From Rufibacter sp. XAAS-G3-1 (GTDB lineage: Bacteria > Bacteroidota > Bacteroidia > Cytophagales > Hymenobacteraceae), in assembly GCF_013623775.1 (NCBI RefSeq), contig NZ_JABFAM010000017.1, forward strand, positions 54,131 to 118,130: a stretch of DNA of 64,000 nt, written 5' to 3'. Shown here piece after piece: positions 17,721 to 27,321 of this stretch. A model generated the notes under the pieces. The model saw only the letters and a program-made list of their open reading frames with translations, made no database searches and was not told the DNA's origin. Made by a program: the position numbers and the translations under genes. Numbering within the stretch: the stretch's first letter is position 1; each line of letters begins with the position of its first letter.

Positions 17721-19394
17721 CTACCACCCAGGGTTTTGACCTAGGTTAGCATTCAGCTGCACCTGCTCCATAGGAACCGGCCATAAATAATGCCTGGGAT
17801 CTTCAAACCTATTCCCACTAAGGGCGATGATGAATCCTTGGGCATCTTTGTTTAGTCCGGCCGCATCCTGCGGGTTGGAGAGCCAGTTCACATTGGTTCC
17901 TTTTACATCGGCGGCCAGCAACTCCCCTTGCTTCCAGCGAATGATATCAAAGTACCGCTGTCCTTCCAAGGCCAGCTCTATGCGGCGCTCCCGGCGTACC
18001 TCTTCCCTTACATCCATTCCATTTGCCGCAAGTTCAGTGAGAACCATGGGGGACATACCTACCCGCTCTCTAAGTTTGTTGATAGCCATGTCTACCACAT
18101 CCTGGGTTAATTGGCCTAGTTCCATCTTAGCCTCGGCGTAAGTTAAGAGCACCTCTGCGTAGCGTAGCAAATGGATATCGTTCACATCTTGGCTGACCTG
18201 GCCAACGGTAGATAACTCTACGTATTTGGTAAAGTAATACCCTGTATAAGTAGCGGCTCCGCGTCTGTCAGACGAGAACTTAGGAACCACAAAGGTTTCT
18301 GGGTGGTCATTGGTCGTGATATTATCCTTATGCTCTGGACTGGCGTCATAGCGACCACCCCAGGCGGAGCCCGGCTTCAGAATGGTCTGGGTCATACGCG
18401 GATCTCTATCCTCAAACACCTCATTGTAGGTGCTTACACTGTACAGCGGGGACTTGTCTATGGGCAAACCATCTTTCATAAGATAATCGTCTACCAGAGA
18501 CTTGGTTGGGTTCCAGCGCACCCCCTGATCTGGCACCTGTATCTCACGACTCAGGTTATGCTGTGACACCTGAAACAGGTGAAGACGGGACATAATGGTT
18601 TCCCGGTTTTTGCCGCCTGAGAGCTTTCCCTCATAAGTAAAAAGCCTGCGGTAGTTTGAAGCGGGATCACCCACATCAAACAATTGATAAACGCCTAAAT
18701 CCATTACGGCTTTGGCCGCATCTGCGGCCACCTGCCAGCGCTTATTATACAAGGCTATGCGGGCTTTCAATGCCAACGCAGCACCTTTGTTCAGCCTACC
18801 TGCCTCTGTCCCGGTGGGGATTGTAGCAGATAAATGCTGCGCCGCTACATCCAAGTCGGCCAGAATGAAATCCACCACCTTTTCTTTAGGGTCACGCGCG
18901 CCGTACAGTTCATTTAAGTTAAGAGGGGTAGTGATAAGTGGCACATCTCCGTAAAAGGCCGTAAGATAGCTGTATAGGTAAGCCCTTATGATGCGTACCT
19001 CTGCCGCCAGTGCCTCTGCTTTTTGGGAATTGGGCAATTGGGCTTTTTGGTAGTTTTCCAGAAAAGTATTTGCCTGGCGAATACCGGTATACAAACCGCC
19101 CCACTCGCTGTTGATGGTACTTAAATCATAACTATAGTTCCCACTCCTGATAGATTTAAAGTTATTGGTGGCGGGCCAGAAGGTATTGTCCCCCATGATC
19201 TCCATGTCTACGGTGTTCTTTGCCTTCAAATAGCCATACATGCCATTTACCGCCAAGACCAACTGCTCTTCTGATTGCCAGAAATTCTCATCGGTCACTT
19301 TATCTAGGGGCCCTCTCTCTAGAAAATCATCATTACAAGATCCAAACAGGAAAGTGCTTAGAAGGAGGCTGAATAGTATTTTCTTTTTCATCAT
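17721..19394 (-). CDS. RagB/SusD family nutrient-binding outer membrane lipoprotein
   Basis: A 557-residue SusD-like protein with lipobox FGSC (Cys 20) and the family opening NDDFLERGPLDKVTDENFW. The middle carries the tetratricopeptide-like core (AEVRIIRAYLYSYLTAFYGDVPLI). The C-terminus has YAEVLLTYAEAKMELG, RRERRIELALEGQRYFDI and a closing YLWPVP, all typical. SusD proteins cap the SusC channel and bind ligand at the surface. It starts 4 bp after susC. Downstream genes encode phosphodiesterases rather than glycosidases, which suggests the ligand carries phosphate esters (inference). Confidence 0.95.
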   Translation of the reverse strand: MMKKKILFSLLLSTFLFGSCNDDFLERGPLDKVTDENFWQSEEQLVLAVNGMYGYLKAKNTVDMEIMGDNTFWPATNNFKSIRSGNYSYDLSTINSEWGGLYTGIRQANTFLENYQKAQLPNSQKAEALAAEVRIIRAYLYSYLTAFYGDVPLITTPLNLNELYGARDPKEKVVDFILADLDVAAQHLSATIPTGTEAGRLNKGAALALKARIALYNKRWQVAADAAKAVMDLGVYQLFDVGDPASNYRRLFTYEGKLSGGKNRETIMSRLHLFQVSQHNLSREIQVPDQGVRWNPTKSLVDDYLMKDGLPIDKSPLYSVSTYNEVFEDRDPRMTQTILKPGSAWGGRYDASPEHKDNITTNDHPETFVVPKFSSDRRGAATYTGYYFTKYVELSTVGQVSQDVNDIHLLRYAEVLLTYAEAKMELGQLTQDVVDMAINKLRERVGMSPMVLTELAANGMDVREEVRRERRIELALEGQRYFDIIRWKQGELLAADVKGTNVNWLSNPQDAAGLNKDAQGFIIALSGNRFEDPRHYLWPVPMEQVQLNANLGQNPGW

Positions 19395-19398
19395 TTTC

Positions 19399-22300
19399 TT
19401 ACTTAAGATTGACGTTTACCCCAAAAACAAAAGTTTTCACCATAGGGTAATACCCTCCGTTGCTTACCGGCGTCTCAGGGTCATAGCCGTAGAAGTAATC
19501 GGTTTTGGTGAATAGGTTATCTGCCGAGGCATACACCCGCAGGCGGCTAACTCTAAGCCTTTCGGTAAGCTGCTTTGGAATGGTGTAGCCAATCTGGATA
19601 TTCTTCAGACGCAGATAAGAGGCATCCTCTAACCAGTAGGTAGACAAACGCTGGTTATAGGTTTGCTGGTACGTTAGCCGCGGATAGGAAGCATCGGTAT
19701 TCTCAGGCGTCCAGCGATCCAGGTGGATAGCTTGCGGCAAGCTTCCCTCGTTTATTAGCGCATGACGGGCCGCCCCGGTCAACAAGCCTGCGGCTTTGCC
19801 TACGCCTTGCAGGAAGAAATTGAAGTCTATGCCTTTCCAGCCTACATTCCCCCGGAAGCCGTAGGTGTATCTTGGAATATGACTCCCAATTACCTGTCTG
19901 TCTCCGTCCAGGGTGATTTCGCCGTCCCCGTTCAGGTCTTTATAGATGATATCCCCGGGTTGGGCCATAGGGTCATTATGGAGGTAAGGAAAATCAGGGA
20001 TGAATTTCCTTTGTTCAGGATCATATCTAAAGTCATTTTCCTGAGCAAGCCGGTCAGCTACAAATCCGTAAAAAGCATCTAGCGGGTCTCCTTCTCTTCT
20101 TATCCGGTCACCCAGGAAGTCTGTTCCAGCCAATCTAGTAAGTTTGTTGCGTACATCTGAAAGGTTGAAATCAGCCCCATAGGTAAAGGCACCTATTTCA
20201 TCGCGCCAGTTCAACTGTACTTCCCAGCCTTTGTTTTCCAGGCTTCCAACATTCTGAAAAGGATCTTCCGTGGCACCCAGTACCGCAGGCACCGCTAGCC
20301 GCAACAGTATGTCTTTGGTTTCATTCTTGAAATAGTCGGCGGTTAGCCCTAAGCGGCCGTTCAGGAAAACAAAATCAAGCCCTACGTTTTGTTTAACTTG
20401 GGTCTCCCATTTCAGCAATGGATTAGCAATGGTAGTTTGCCGGTAACCAATCGTATTCTGATAACCAATGGGCATGGTTCCAACTGGCCCAAAGATGTTA
20501 AGGAAGGCATAGTCTTCCACGCGGTCATTGCCCTGGGTACCATAGGAGTAGCGGATCTTTCCAAACTCCACCACATCACGGATGCCTTCCAGGAAACTTT
20601 CCTCTGTGAACACCCAGCCTACTGACGCCGATGCAAAAAGATCCCACCTTAACACATCAGCGAACTTTGAGGAACCGTCATACCTAAAGTTACCTTCTAA
20701 CAAATACCGCCCATCAAAGGCATAGTTTGCCCTCCCGAACAGTGACCGGAGCCCCCAATGGGAAGCACTAGCGCTATTCAATTGATTTGCTGTTCCCAGC
20801 GCCAGGTTACCCGTTCCTTCCTGGGTGGGGACATCGGTTCTGGTGGCTGTGAAGTTGTCTCCTACCTCTTCATCCTGAGTTACCGCTAAGAACAGCTTCA
20901 CCTCATGTTTGTCAGCAAAGGTTCTCTCGTATTCTGCCGCGCCCAGCATGGTCTGGAACACGTTGGTGTAATCACGGGCATCTACCTTGTTGGGGAAATT
21001 AGTGCGGTAGATAATAGAGCCGTCTATGGGGCTGTAGTAGTTGATGGTTTTGGAGAAGATGGTTCTTTTAGAATTGGACCGGACAATACCATACTGCGTC
21101 CTTAATTTAAAGCCTTTGAAAAGCTCAATGGAAGCATTTAGGTTTCCGGTGAACTCCTGGGAGGCAAAAGTATCTGTGCCCCCGTCTGTGGTGACCGCCA
21201 CCGGATTGCGCTGCCCGCCTAGATACCCCCAGCCTCCCGTGGTAAACCGCACCGGGGTTAGGGGAATGATCTGGGTGGCGGCATACAACGGCCCTGAGCC
21301 GGAGCCAACCCCTTCAGCGGCGCCAGAATACCCACGGTCAATGTAACCTAAGTTGGCCGATACATTTAAGCGGTCTAAGAAGGTGGTGCTAAGTTTTGCT
21401 CTGATGTTGTGTCTTTGCGCCACGTAATTGTCACCGGTGACTAGCCCACCTTCCTTCAAATAGCCATAAGACAGATAGTAGTTTACGTTCTCCGCTCCGC
21501 CGTTTACACTTACATTATGGCTTTGTTGGGGAGCATGGTCTTTGTAAATCTCTTTTATCCAGTTGGTGTTGGCGAAATAGTTGGGATCAGAGCCATTGCG
21601 GGCTACCTCAATCTGCTCATCTCTGTAGGTGGGGTTGAGGCCTACATTGCGTTGAGCCTCATTCAGGAGCTGCATGTACTCCGGCGAGCCTAGGTATTCT
21701 GGCAAAGCAGTAGGAGTTTGCAGGCCGAAGTAGGCATTGTAATCAATGGAAGGCTTGCCGGTTGCTCCTTTCTTAGTGGTTACCACAATGACTCCATTTG
21801 CCCCCCGCACCCCATAAATAGAGGAAGAGGCCGCATCTTTCAGCACAGAAACTGACTCAATATCACTGGGATTTAAGATGTTAAGATTGGTGGCTGAGCT
21901 GATAATCCCATCAATCACCACCAATGGCTGCGCATCGTGCCAAGTGCCCAGGCCCCTAATTCTTATAGTACCTGCGTTATTCCCTGGCGCGCCACCGCCA
22001 TTTGGTCGTGTTATAGTTACACCAGGCAAAGTACCCTGCAGGCCTGAGGTCACGTTGGTGATAGGTCTATTTTCCAACACCTCAGAAGTTACCTGGCTCA
22101 CCGCTCCGGTGAGGTTGGCTTTCTTTTGGGTACCGTACCCCACCACCACTACCTCGTCCATTATTCTGGCGTCTTCCTGAAGCGTGACCTCAATAGAAGC
22201 TCTGTTTCCTACGGGTACCTCCAGGTTCTGGTACCCGATGTATGAAACCACTAACACAGGCTGCGTTGCGCCTGCCAGGTTGATGGTAAACCTACCCTCT

Positions 22301-22569
22301 ACGTCTGTGGCAGTTGCCGTGGTAGTGCCTTTTAAGACAATCGAAGCCCCCACGAGCGGCTGCCCCGCTGCATCTCTGACAATACCAGACACCGGCCCGT
22401 TTTGCTTTTTAGGAACCAAGGTGTTTATAGCGACCTTTAGCCCCAAGGCCTCCGGTTCTTTCTTGCTGGAAAAGCCCTCAAACGGGGCAAGTCCCAACAT
22501 CGCCAACAATAGCAGCGAGCATCCTCGGCGCGCACTTCCATTGTTTTTAGATAGTATGGTTTGTTTCAT
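19399..22569 (-). CDS. SusC/RagA family TonB-dependent outer membrane transporter
   Basis: A 1056-residue receptor. After a signal-like N-terminus comes a carboxypeptidase-regulatory-like domain, about residues 58-140 (VSGIVRDAAGQPLVGASIVL). The plug follows (NLTGAVSQVTSEVLENRPIT, then IRIRG and VIDGIISSATNLNILNPSDI), then the beta-barrel, ending FVFGVNVNLK. Conserved SusC phrases such as VLKDAASSSIYGVRGANGVI are present. It heads the susC-susD-EEP-propeller-EEP-EEP-metallophosphoesterase series. No ECF sigma/anti-sigma or hybrid two-component gene is adjacent, so how it is induced is unclear. Confidence 0.95.
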   Translation of the reverse strand: MKQTILSKNNGSARRGCSLLLLAMLGLAPFEGFSSKKEPEALGLKVAINTLVPKKQNGPVSGIVRDAAGQPLVGASIVLKGTTTATATDVEGRFTINLAGATQPVLVVSYIGYQNLEVPVGNRASIEVTLQEDARIMDEVVVVGYGTQKKANLTGAVSQVTSEVLENRPITNVTSGLQGTLPGVTITRPNGGGAPGNNAGTIRIRGLGTWHDAQPLVVIDGIISSATNLNILNPSDIESVSVLKDAASSSIYGVRGANGVIVVTTKKGATGKPSIDYNAYFGLQTPTALPEYLGSPEYMQLLNEAQRNVGLNPTYRDEQIEVARNGSDPNYFANTNWIKEIYKDHAPQQSHNVSVNGGAENVNYYLSYGYLKEGGLVTGDNYVAQRHNIRAKLSTTFLDRLNVSANLGYIDRGYSGAAEGVGSGSGPLYAATQIIPLTPVRFTTGGWGYLGGQRNPVAVTTDGGTDTFASQEFTGNLNASIELFKGFKLRTQYGIVRSNSKRTIFSKTINYYSPIDGSIIYRTNFPNKVDARDYTNVFQTMLGAAEYERTFADKHEVKLFLAVTQDEEVGDNFTATRTDVPTQEGTGNLALGTANQLNSASASHWGLRSLFGRANYAFDGRYLLEGNFRYDGSSKFADVLRWDLFASASVGWVFTEESFLEGIRDVVEFGKIRYSYGTQGNDRVEDYAFLNIFGPVGTMPIGYQNTIGYRQTTIANPLLKWETQVKQNVGLDFVFLNGRLGLTADYFKNETKDILLRLAVPAVLGATEDPFQNVGSLENKGWEVQLNWRDEIGAFTYGADFNLSDVRNKLTRLAGTDFLGDRIRREGDPLDAFYGFVADRLAQENDFRYDPEQRKFIPDFPYLHNDPMAQPGDIIYKDLNGDGEITLDGDRQVIGSHIPRYTYGFRGNVGWKGIDFNFFLQGVGKAAGLLTGAARHALINEGSLPQAIHLDRWTPENTDASYPRLTYQQTYNQRLSTYWLEDASYLRLKNIQIGYTIPKQLTERLRVSRLRVYASADNLFTKTDYFYGYDPETPVSNGGYYPMVKTFVFGVNVNLK

Positions 22570-23184
22570 AACAACATGGGGCTAGTGAATATTTCATTCC
22601 TGTTTACTGTTGATTTTTAAGTTCTCTGTCAGGCAAATAGTGTGTCCACTTCTAATTTTTACTGCCTGCTTTGGCGTTCAGACGCTTTTTTCCTTCTAGT
22701 GCTAGAGCCATTGTGGCTTGGTTCAGACCAGGCCCATATTTCTCCACCCTTACGCTGATTGCGCTGAGCGCTTTCCTGCCCTACATGCAAGAGCAGAAAT
22801 TCAGACATTGCATTTTTTGCAAGATTCAGGCTCTAAACCCACGGGAAATTAGATATTTTTTCTTTTGCACTAAGGAACTAAGAAATTTACTAAAACAAAA
22901 ACTTCTATTAAATTTTTATACAAGTTTTTGGTGTTGGGTTAAATAATTGTGAAAAATGCAGGATGATAAAATTATTTTATGGCAATAACCAGAACTTATG
23001 AACAGGAATCTGCATAACTGGCTTGAGTGATAGAAATAAGAAGCGGCGGCAAGACCTGCGGAAGAACAGCCCAAAAGACACGTAAAGCAACCATTTTCCT
23101 GTTGGTGGGCAAGCATTGCAACAAGGAGGTAGGAGGGACTTGCTTTCTAGGCAGAGGCTTCTAAACTGATACATTACGCAAACC
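22570..23184. other. Upstream region of susC, no gene seen
   Basis: A 615-bp stretch that becomes strongly AT-rich around 22850-22960. It probably contains the susC promoter, although I could not find an exact TAnnTTTG element. Short frames here (for example 22671-22946 plus) lack family resemblance. Confidence 0.5.
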
Positions 23185-23336
23185 TGCCGGTGGTTCCCGG
23201 CGAGTCTGGAGACTCGCTTCATCCCATGGCACGAGACGGGAGTCTCGTGCCAGCTTCTTAATGGCTCACCCAGCAACACCGCCCGCTCCCAAGACCTCGT
23301 AGTGCGCGTAGTTCCTACGAGTGTATGCGCCAAGGC
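23185..23336 (+). repeat. R2 repeat copy B (~155 bp), joined to R1
   Basis: It matches copy A at 13881 and copy C at 43160, from CTGCCGGTGGTTCCCGGCGA to CTACGAGTGTATGCGCC. It contains the internal inverted repeat GGCACGAGACGGGAGTCTCG. R1 begins at 23337 and R3 at 23380. Confidence 0.88.
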
Positions 23337-23420
23337 CGTTTAAAGCCCGTTTTCCGCAAAACAGGCTCAAAACACATCAGCGGGCTCCCCTCTCCGCGGG
23401 AGAGGGGCCGGGGGTGAGGT
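23337..23420. repeat. R1 palindrome followed by R3 module
   Basis: R1 (23337-23373) runs from CGTTTAAAGCCCGTTTTCC to AAAACAGGCTCAAAACA. R3 (23380-23420) contains CTCCCCTCTCCGCGGGAGAG. The same R2-R1 and R1-R3 adjacency is seen in the 13.9-14.3 kb gap. Confidence 0.75.
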
Positions 23421-23582
23421 CTCTTCCGGCAGAAGGTCAGTTCAAAATACCCAAAGATTTCAATGACCGGAAGACCTCCGCACCGGGTGACACCCCCTAA
23501 CACATCTCTGGAAGAGACCCCTCAGGTAAAAACGGGACATATTTGGGTTTTCTACCACGTTGCTAATCAGGTACCTACACCC

Positions 23583-23620
23583 CGTTTTAGGGCTGATTTT
23601 AGGAAAATGGCCTGAAAACG
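23583..23620. repeat. R1 palindrome
   Basis: CGTTTTAGGGCTGATTTT pairs with AAAATGGCCTGAAAACG with minor mismatches, in the spacer downstream of the GH97 gene. Confidence 0.75.
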
Positions 23621-23652
23621 CAGCAAATATTTAGACACGCATGGAAAAGGAG

Positions 23653-23714
23653 AAAGGGTTGAGGGCAACTTCTTACCGGTCACTGCACCGGCAAGAAGTT
23701 GCCCTCAACCCTTT
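23653..23714 (-). terminator. 28-bp stem hairpin downstream of GH97 gene
   Basis: Two 28-nt arms (23653-23680 and 23687-23714) differ at one position and enclose a 6-nt loop, CACTGC. The outer stem ends AAAGGGTTGAGGG on the left and CCCTCAACCCTTT on the right. It starts 27 bp past the GH97 stop. It is much longer than a normal terminator, so it may be a repeat element used as one. Confidence 0.7.
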
Positions 23715-23741
23715 CTGTGAAGCAAGAAGAAAGCTCTAGAC

Positions 23742-25757
23742 TTACATTTTATAGATTCTGGCCACATAGCCGCCCCCAGGGGCCATAGAGATCTTCAACT
23801 TCTTGCTTTGCGGAACATCAATGGTTTCGTGCTTGTAGTCAGATGCTTTGCGGTCTGCGTTTACTCCATCCCTGAAAATCTCTGCTTTGTACTTCCCCTC
23901 TCCCAAGAAAGACAAATCCAACTCCATTTCCCGCGCATCCCAGTTGGTAAGCGCGCCCACATACCAAATATCCCCTTTTCTGCGGGCAATGGCCAGGTGC
24001 TCTCCTATCTTCCCACTCAAGGCTACGGTATTATCCCATACCACCGGAACCGTAGAGATAAAGGCAGTGCTTTCCTCCTCCTTCAAGTAATTGGAAGGAC
24101 TATCGGCCAGCATGTTGAAGGGCGATTCAAAAATAACGTATTGGGCTAATTGGCGCACCCGGGTTCCCTGGCTCATAGGCTCAGAGCGCACCGGCCGGTA
24201 ATTGTCTTTGGCCGCGTTGCGCATGGCTCCCTGGGTATAATCCACGGGGCCGGCCAGCATGCGTATGTAAGGCATTGTCACATCATAGGTTACCTGATCC
24301 ACATCGGGGTCAGACCACTTCATCTGCTCCAGGCCGTGCACCCCTTCAAAGTTGATGACGTTGGGGTACGTCCTTTGCATGCCGGTTGGCTTGTAAGAAC
24401 CGTGGAAGTCGATGAGCAGCTTGTATTTCGCCCCAACCTCGGCGGTACGGTAGTAGAAATCAACGGCCTGCTGGTCATCGCGGTCCATGAAATCCACTTT
24501 GAAGCCTTTCACCCCCATGTCGGCGTAATGCTTCGCCACATTTTCCATGTCACGGTCAAGGGCATGGTAGCCGGCCCACAAGATGATCCCAACGTTCTTC
24601 TGCTTTCCGTAGGCCACCAGCTCTTTCAGGTCAATCTCTGGGATCACTTGCAGCAGGTCGGCTTTCAGGTTCACGGCCCAGCCTTCATCCAGAATCACGT
24701 ATTCAATCTTGTTGGCCGCCGCGAAATCAATGTAGTATTTATAGGTGGCGTTGTTGATGCCCGACTTGAAATCCACTCCTTCAATGTTCCAGGCGTTCCA
24801 CCAGTCCCAGGCCACCTTGCCGGGTTTCACCCAGGAGGCATCTTTCACGCGCGACGGCGTAGCCAGTTTATACACCATGTCACTGTCGGCCAGCTCTTTG
24901 TCTTCTGACGAGATGACCATCACCCGCCAGGGGAAAGTGCGGGTGCCTTTCGCCTTGGCGATGTAGTTCTCCCGCTCCTTTACCAGCAACTGCAACTGGT
25001 TGTGCCCGCCTTGCTCCACCCTTTTGGGGAAAGGGGCAAACAGCCCCGACAAGGAAGGCGTGCCGTTTTTGTTGATCAGGAACATGCCCGGGTAGCTCTC
25101 CAGGTCAGCCTCGGTGATCACCACTTTTTTCTGGTTGGTCACCTCCACCGCCAGGGGCAGGAAGGCCAGGTTCTTGGGGTTCAGTTTAGACAACGGGCTG
25201 TACGTGTACACATTTTCAAAGGAATTCCAGAACTGCTGCTCAATGGTGGTTTTCTTTTCAGTGGAAGTCTTTTTCTCTAGTTTCACATAAGGCACAATGG
25301 CCGTGTGGTCTGCCGGAAAGTTGAAGGACGCCTCCTCATTCTGCACCAGGAAATCCTTCTTTCTGGAAGTGGCAAACCGGTAGGCTACCCCATCATCATA
25401 GGCCCGGAAGATAACGCTGTAGTCGCCTTTGAAATACAGGACTAGTTCATTGTACTTGTCCTGTATCTCTGCCCTCTTGTACACCGGTGCCTGAATGGTT
25501 TTATTCACCGAGTTCCTTTTGGTGTTCTTCACCTGCGGCTTGGCTCCCAGGGTTTCTCCGTTGGTCAGCTGCATGGAAATGGGGGAAGGAGCAATGACCA
25601 CATCGGCTTCATGATGTACGGCATACCTGAGTTGGTTCTGCAAATCTATAGTTACCTTGATTTTTCCGTTGGGGGATTCTAGCACGTGGTTCTGTTGCGC
25701 AGAGGCGGCATAACCATAAACCATCATAAAGACAAGGAGAAAGAGTCTGTGTATCAT
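23742..25757 (-). CDS. GH97 family alpha-glycosidase, secreted
   Basis: A 671-residue GH97 protein with a Sec signal peptide ending ASAQQ (about residue 21). The N-terminal beta-sandwich runs to about residue 290, followed by the catalytic barrel. YVILDEGW occurs at 353-360, GFKVDFMDRDDQ at 418-429 (Asp 422) and NFEGVHGLEQ near 469. GH97 splits into inverting alpha-glucosidases (SusB) and retaining enzymes with an Asp nucleophile in the KVDFMD segment. The Asp here suggests the retaining, alpha-galactosidase-like branch, at moderate confidence. The gene stands alone, separated from susC by about 1.2 kb of repeats. Confidence 0.92.
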   Translation of the reverse strand: MIHRLFLLVFMMVYGYAASAQQNHVLESPNGKIKVTIDLQNQLRYAVHHEADVVIAPSPISMQLTNGETLGAKPQVKNTKRNSVNKTIQAPVYKRAEIQDKYNELVLYFKGDYSVIFRAYDDGVAYRFATSRKKDFLVQNEEASFNFPADHTAIVPYVKLEKKTSTEKKTTIEQQFWNSFENVYTYSPLSKLNPKNLAFLPLAVEVTNQKKVVITEADLESYPGMFLINKNGTPSLSGLFAPFPKRVEQGGHNQLQLLVKERENYIAKAKGTRTFPWRVMVISSEDKELADSDMVYKLATPSRVKDASWVKPGKVAWDWWNAWNIEGVDFKSGINNATYKYYIDFAAANKIEYVILDEGWAVNLKADLLQVIPEIDLKELVAYGKQKNVGIILWAGYHALDRDMENVAKHYADMGVKGFKVDFMDRDDQQAVDFYYRTAEVGAKYKLLIDFHGSYKPTGMQRTYPNVINFEGVHGLEQMKWSDPDVDQVTYDVTMPYIRMLAGPVDYTQGAMRNAAKDNYRPVRSEPMSQGTRVRQLAQYVIFESPFNMLADSPSNYLKEEESTAFISTVPVVWDNTVALSGKIGEHLAIARRKGDIWYVGALTNWDAREMELDLSFLGEGKYKAEIFRDGVNADRKASDYKHETIDVPQSKKLKISMAPGGGYVARIYKM

Positions 25758-25943
25758 AATTAACGTAAGTGGATGCTTATTTGGACACCCAACTTATAGA
25801 TAATAGGTAAGAAAAAAAATAATGGAAGAACATTTCTTGAGTTGGAGGCTGGCAAACCGGAACTCCGGAAAGAGGCGTTACGCGTTTTTTCCGCACCTAC
25901 TTGTACCACCGCACTGCTGCCTGGTTTTCGCTCTGCCAACTCC

Positions 25944-25979
25944 ATTTTTAGCCCCTTTTCCCAAAAACAGCGCTAAAAT
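25944..25979. repeat. R1 palindrome, degenerate
   Basis: ATTTTTAGCCCC is followed by a centre and CAGCGCTAAAAT. It lies between the divergent GH97 and globin genes. This is unusual for R1, because it is upstream of both genes. Confidence 0.5.
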
Positions 25980-26057
25980 GACCAAGATCATTTCACGCGT
26001 GGGCAGCTATCCGTATCCTTGCAGTATTGCTAAGAGGCAAAAGCTTGAAGGAAGAAG

Positions 26058-26450
26058 ATGCAAGAGACAAGAACAGATATAGAGACCGAAGAAGATATCC
26101 GCAGGTTGGTAGACACCTTCTATGACCACGTGAACCAAGACGATTTATTGGGCCCGGTGTTCAATGGGTTCGCCAAGGTTGACTGGGAGCACCACCTCCC
26201 TAAGATGTATCAATTCTGGAGCACGGTGCTGTTTGGCTCAATGGCGTACAAAGGACAGCCGTTCCCCCGGCACTTGGCATTGCCCGTAGACCGTACGCAT
26301 TTTACCCGCTGGATTGCCCTCTTCACCCAGACCGTAGACGAATTGTTTGCCGGTGCCATGGCCGATCAGGCGAAACAGAAAGCCACCAGCATTGCCAATA
26401 TTTTCCAGATGAAGATGGGACTGTGGGCCACCCCGCTGGTGAAGCCTTGA
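26058..26450 (+). CDS. Group III truncated hemoglobin
   Basis: A 130-residue single-domain globin. The line IRRLVDTFYDHVNQDDLLGPVF, FWSTVLFGSMAYKGQPFPRHLAL and HFTRWIALFTQTVDELFAG match group III truncated hemoglobins. His in HFTRW is the likely proximal haem ligand. These proteins bind O2, NO or related ligands; the physiological role is unknown for most Bacteroidota. The start at 26058 is preceded by a GGAAGAAG purine run. An R1 palindrome begins 2 bp past its stop, and a good hairpin terminator follows. Confidence 0.92.
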   Translation: MQETRTDIETEEDIRRLVDTFYDHVNQDDLLGPVFNGFAKVDWEHHLPKMYQFWSTVLFGSMAYKGQPFPRHLALPVDRTHFTRWIALFTQTVDELFAGAMADQAKQKATSIANIFQMKMGLWATPLVKP

Positions 26451-26452
26451 AG

Positions 26453-26489
26453 CGTTTCAGGCTTGTTTTTCAGAAATTACCCTTAAAAC
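26453..26489. repeat. R1 palindrome abutting a stop codon
   Basis: CGTTTCAGGCTTG begins 2 bp after the globin stop and pairs loosely with the closing TTAAAAC. Confidence 0.6.
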
Positions 26490-26532
26490 CAGAAGCGACG
26501 GAGGGACATGCTTCAATGTAACCTTCTTTAAA

Positions 26533-26570
26533 AGCAGAACCAGAAGCCTTACAGGGCTTCCGGTTCTGCT
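26533..26570 (+). terminator. Rho-independent terminator after globin gene
   Basis: AGCAGAACCAGAAGCC, a 6-nt loop and GGCTTCCGGTTCTGCT form a 16-bp stem with one mismatch, followed by TTT. It lies 82 bp past the globin stop. Confidence 0.85.
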
Positions 26571-26760
26571 TTAGTAGGATGCTATATGGTGTATATTACT
26601 AGATGGCAGGTGGTACGGGTAACTTATGCAGGGCCTGCCATTCAGAAAGAGAAATAAAGAGAAAGTGGGCGGTTTTGCATTCCAACAGCACCTTTCAGTA
26701 TCGCCGCCGCACTTCCTTATTTCTGTTATAATACAATTATGTCTCTTCACACACCAGCCG

Positions 26761-27204
26761 TCACCGGCTGACATGTAGTTGGTTCGCTTTCTCAGCTTTC
26801 AACAACGCCAGCATCTGTTTTGCCGGTACGTAGGCATCGCGCTTGCGCCGGATGAAAGCGCGCTTCTGGGTAAACTTGCGGTAGCCAATCGCCCCTATCA
26901 CTACACCCAGCGGAATAAGAAATACGGCTACCCACATAGAGAGAGCGGTATTGAAAAACTGGTGTAAGGAAATACCCACAATAACAAGCGAAAGCGAGGT
27001 TCTCAAATACGCCAGGAACGTCCGCTCATTGGCAAAGGTGGTTCGCTCAATGGCCAGGGCGTCTTTGATTTCGGCATTGGCTTTCTCCTTTACCTTCAGC
27101 TCTTTCCTGACCTCTTCCCTCAACTCCGGTGCCATGTTAAATTCATATTCCATACACTGGGTTATACGCCCTTCCACCCCAGAAGGATGTATCTGTAATT
27201 TCAC
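26761..27204 (-). CDS. DUF202 family membrane protein
   Basis: Up to 147 residues. The core ALAIERTTFANERTFLAYLRTS is the DUF202 (YidH-like) signature, followed by two hydrophobic segments (about 68-88 and 92-110) and a basic tail (KRAFIRRKRDAY). The start is uncertain: Met 18 (27153) or Met 24 (27135) would remove a non-conserved leader. The function of the family is not established. The gene is monocistronic and divergent from the secreted protein at 27322. Confidence 0.85.
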   Translation of the reverse strand: MKLQIHPSGVEGRITQCMEYEFNMAPELREEVRKELKVKEKANAEIKDALAIERTTFANERTFLAYLRTSLSLVIVGISLHQFFNTALSMWVAVFLIPLGVVIGAIGYRKFTQKRAFIRRKRDAYVPAKQMLALLKAEKANQLHVSR

Positions 27205-27321
27205 TTTTTAAAGAACCTTTCTGCATCTTACTACTAAATTTTAAACCGAACCTGTTTTCTGCAGACGGTGCGGCCATCACCCAGATAGCAAACCGCGTAT
27301 AAAGCAGCAGATTCAAGACGC

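Noticed and set aside
22671..23503. Short frames between susC and the GH97 gene
   Set aside because: They lie in AT-rich promoter DNA or in R2/R1/R3 repeats and have no coding character.
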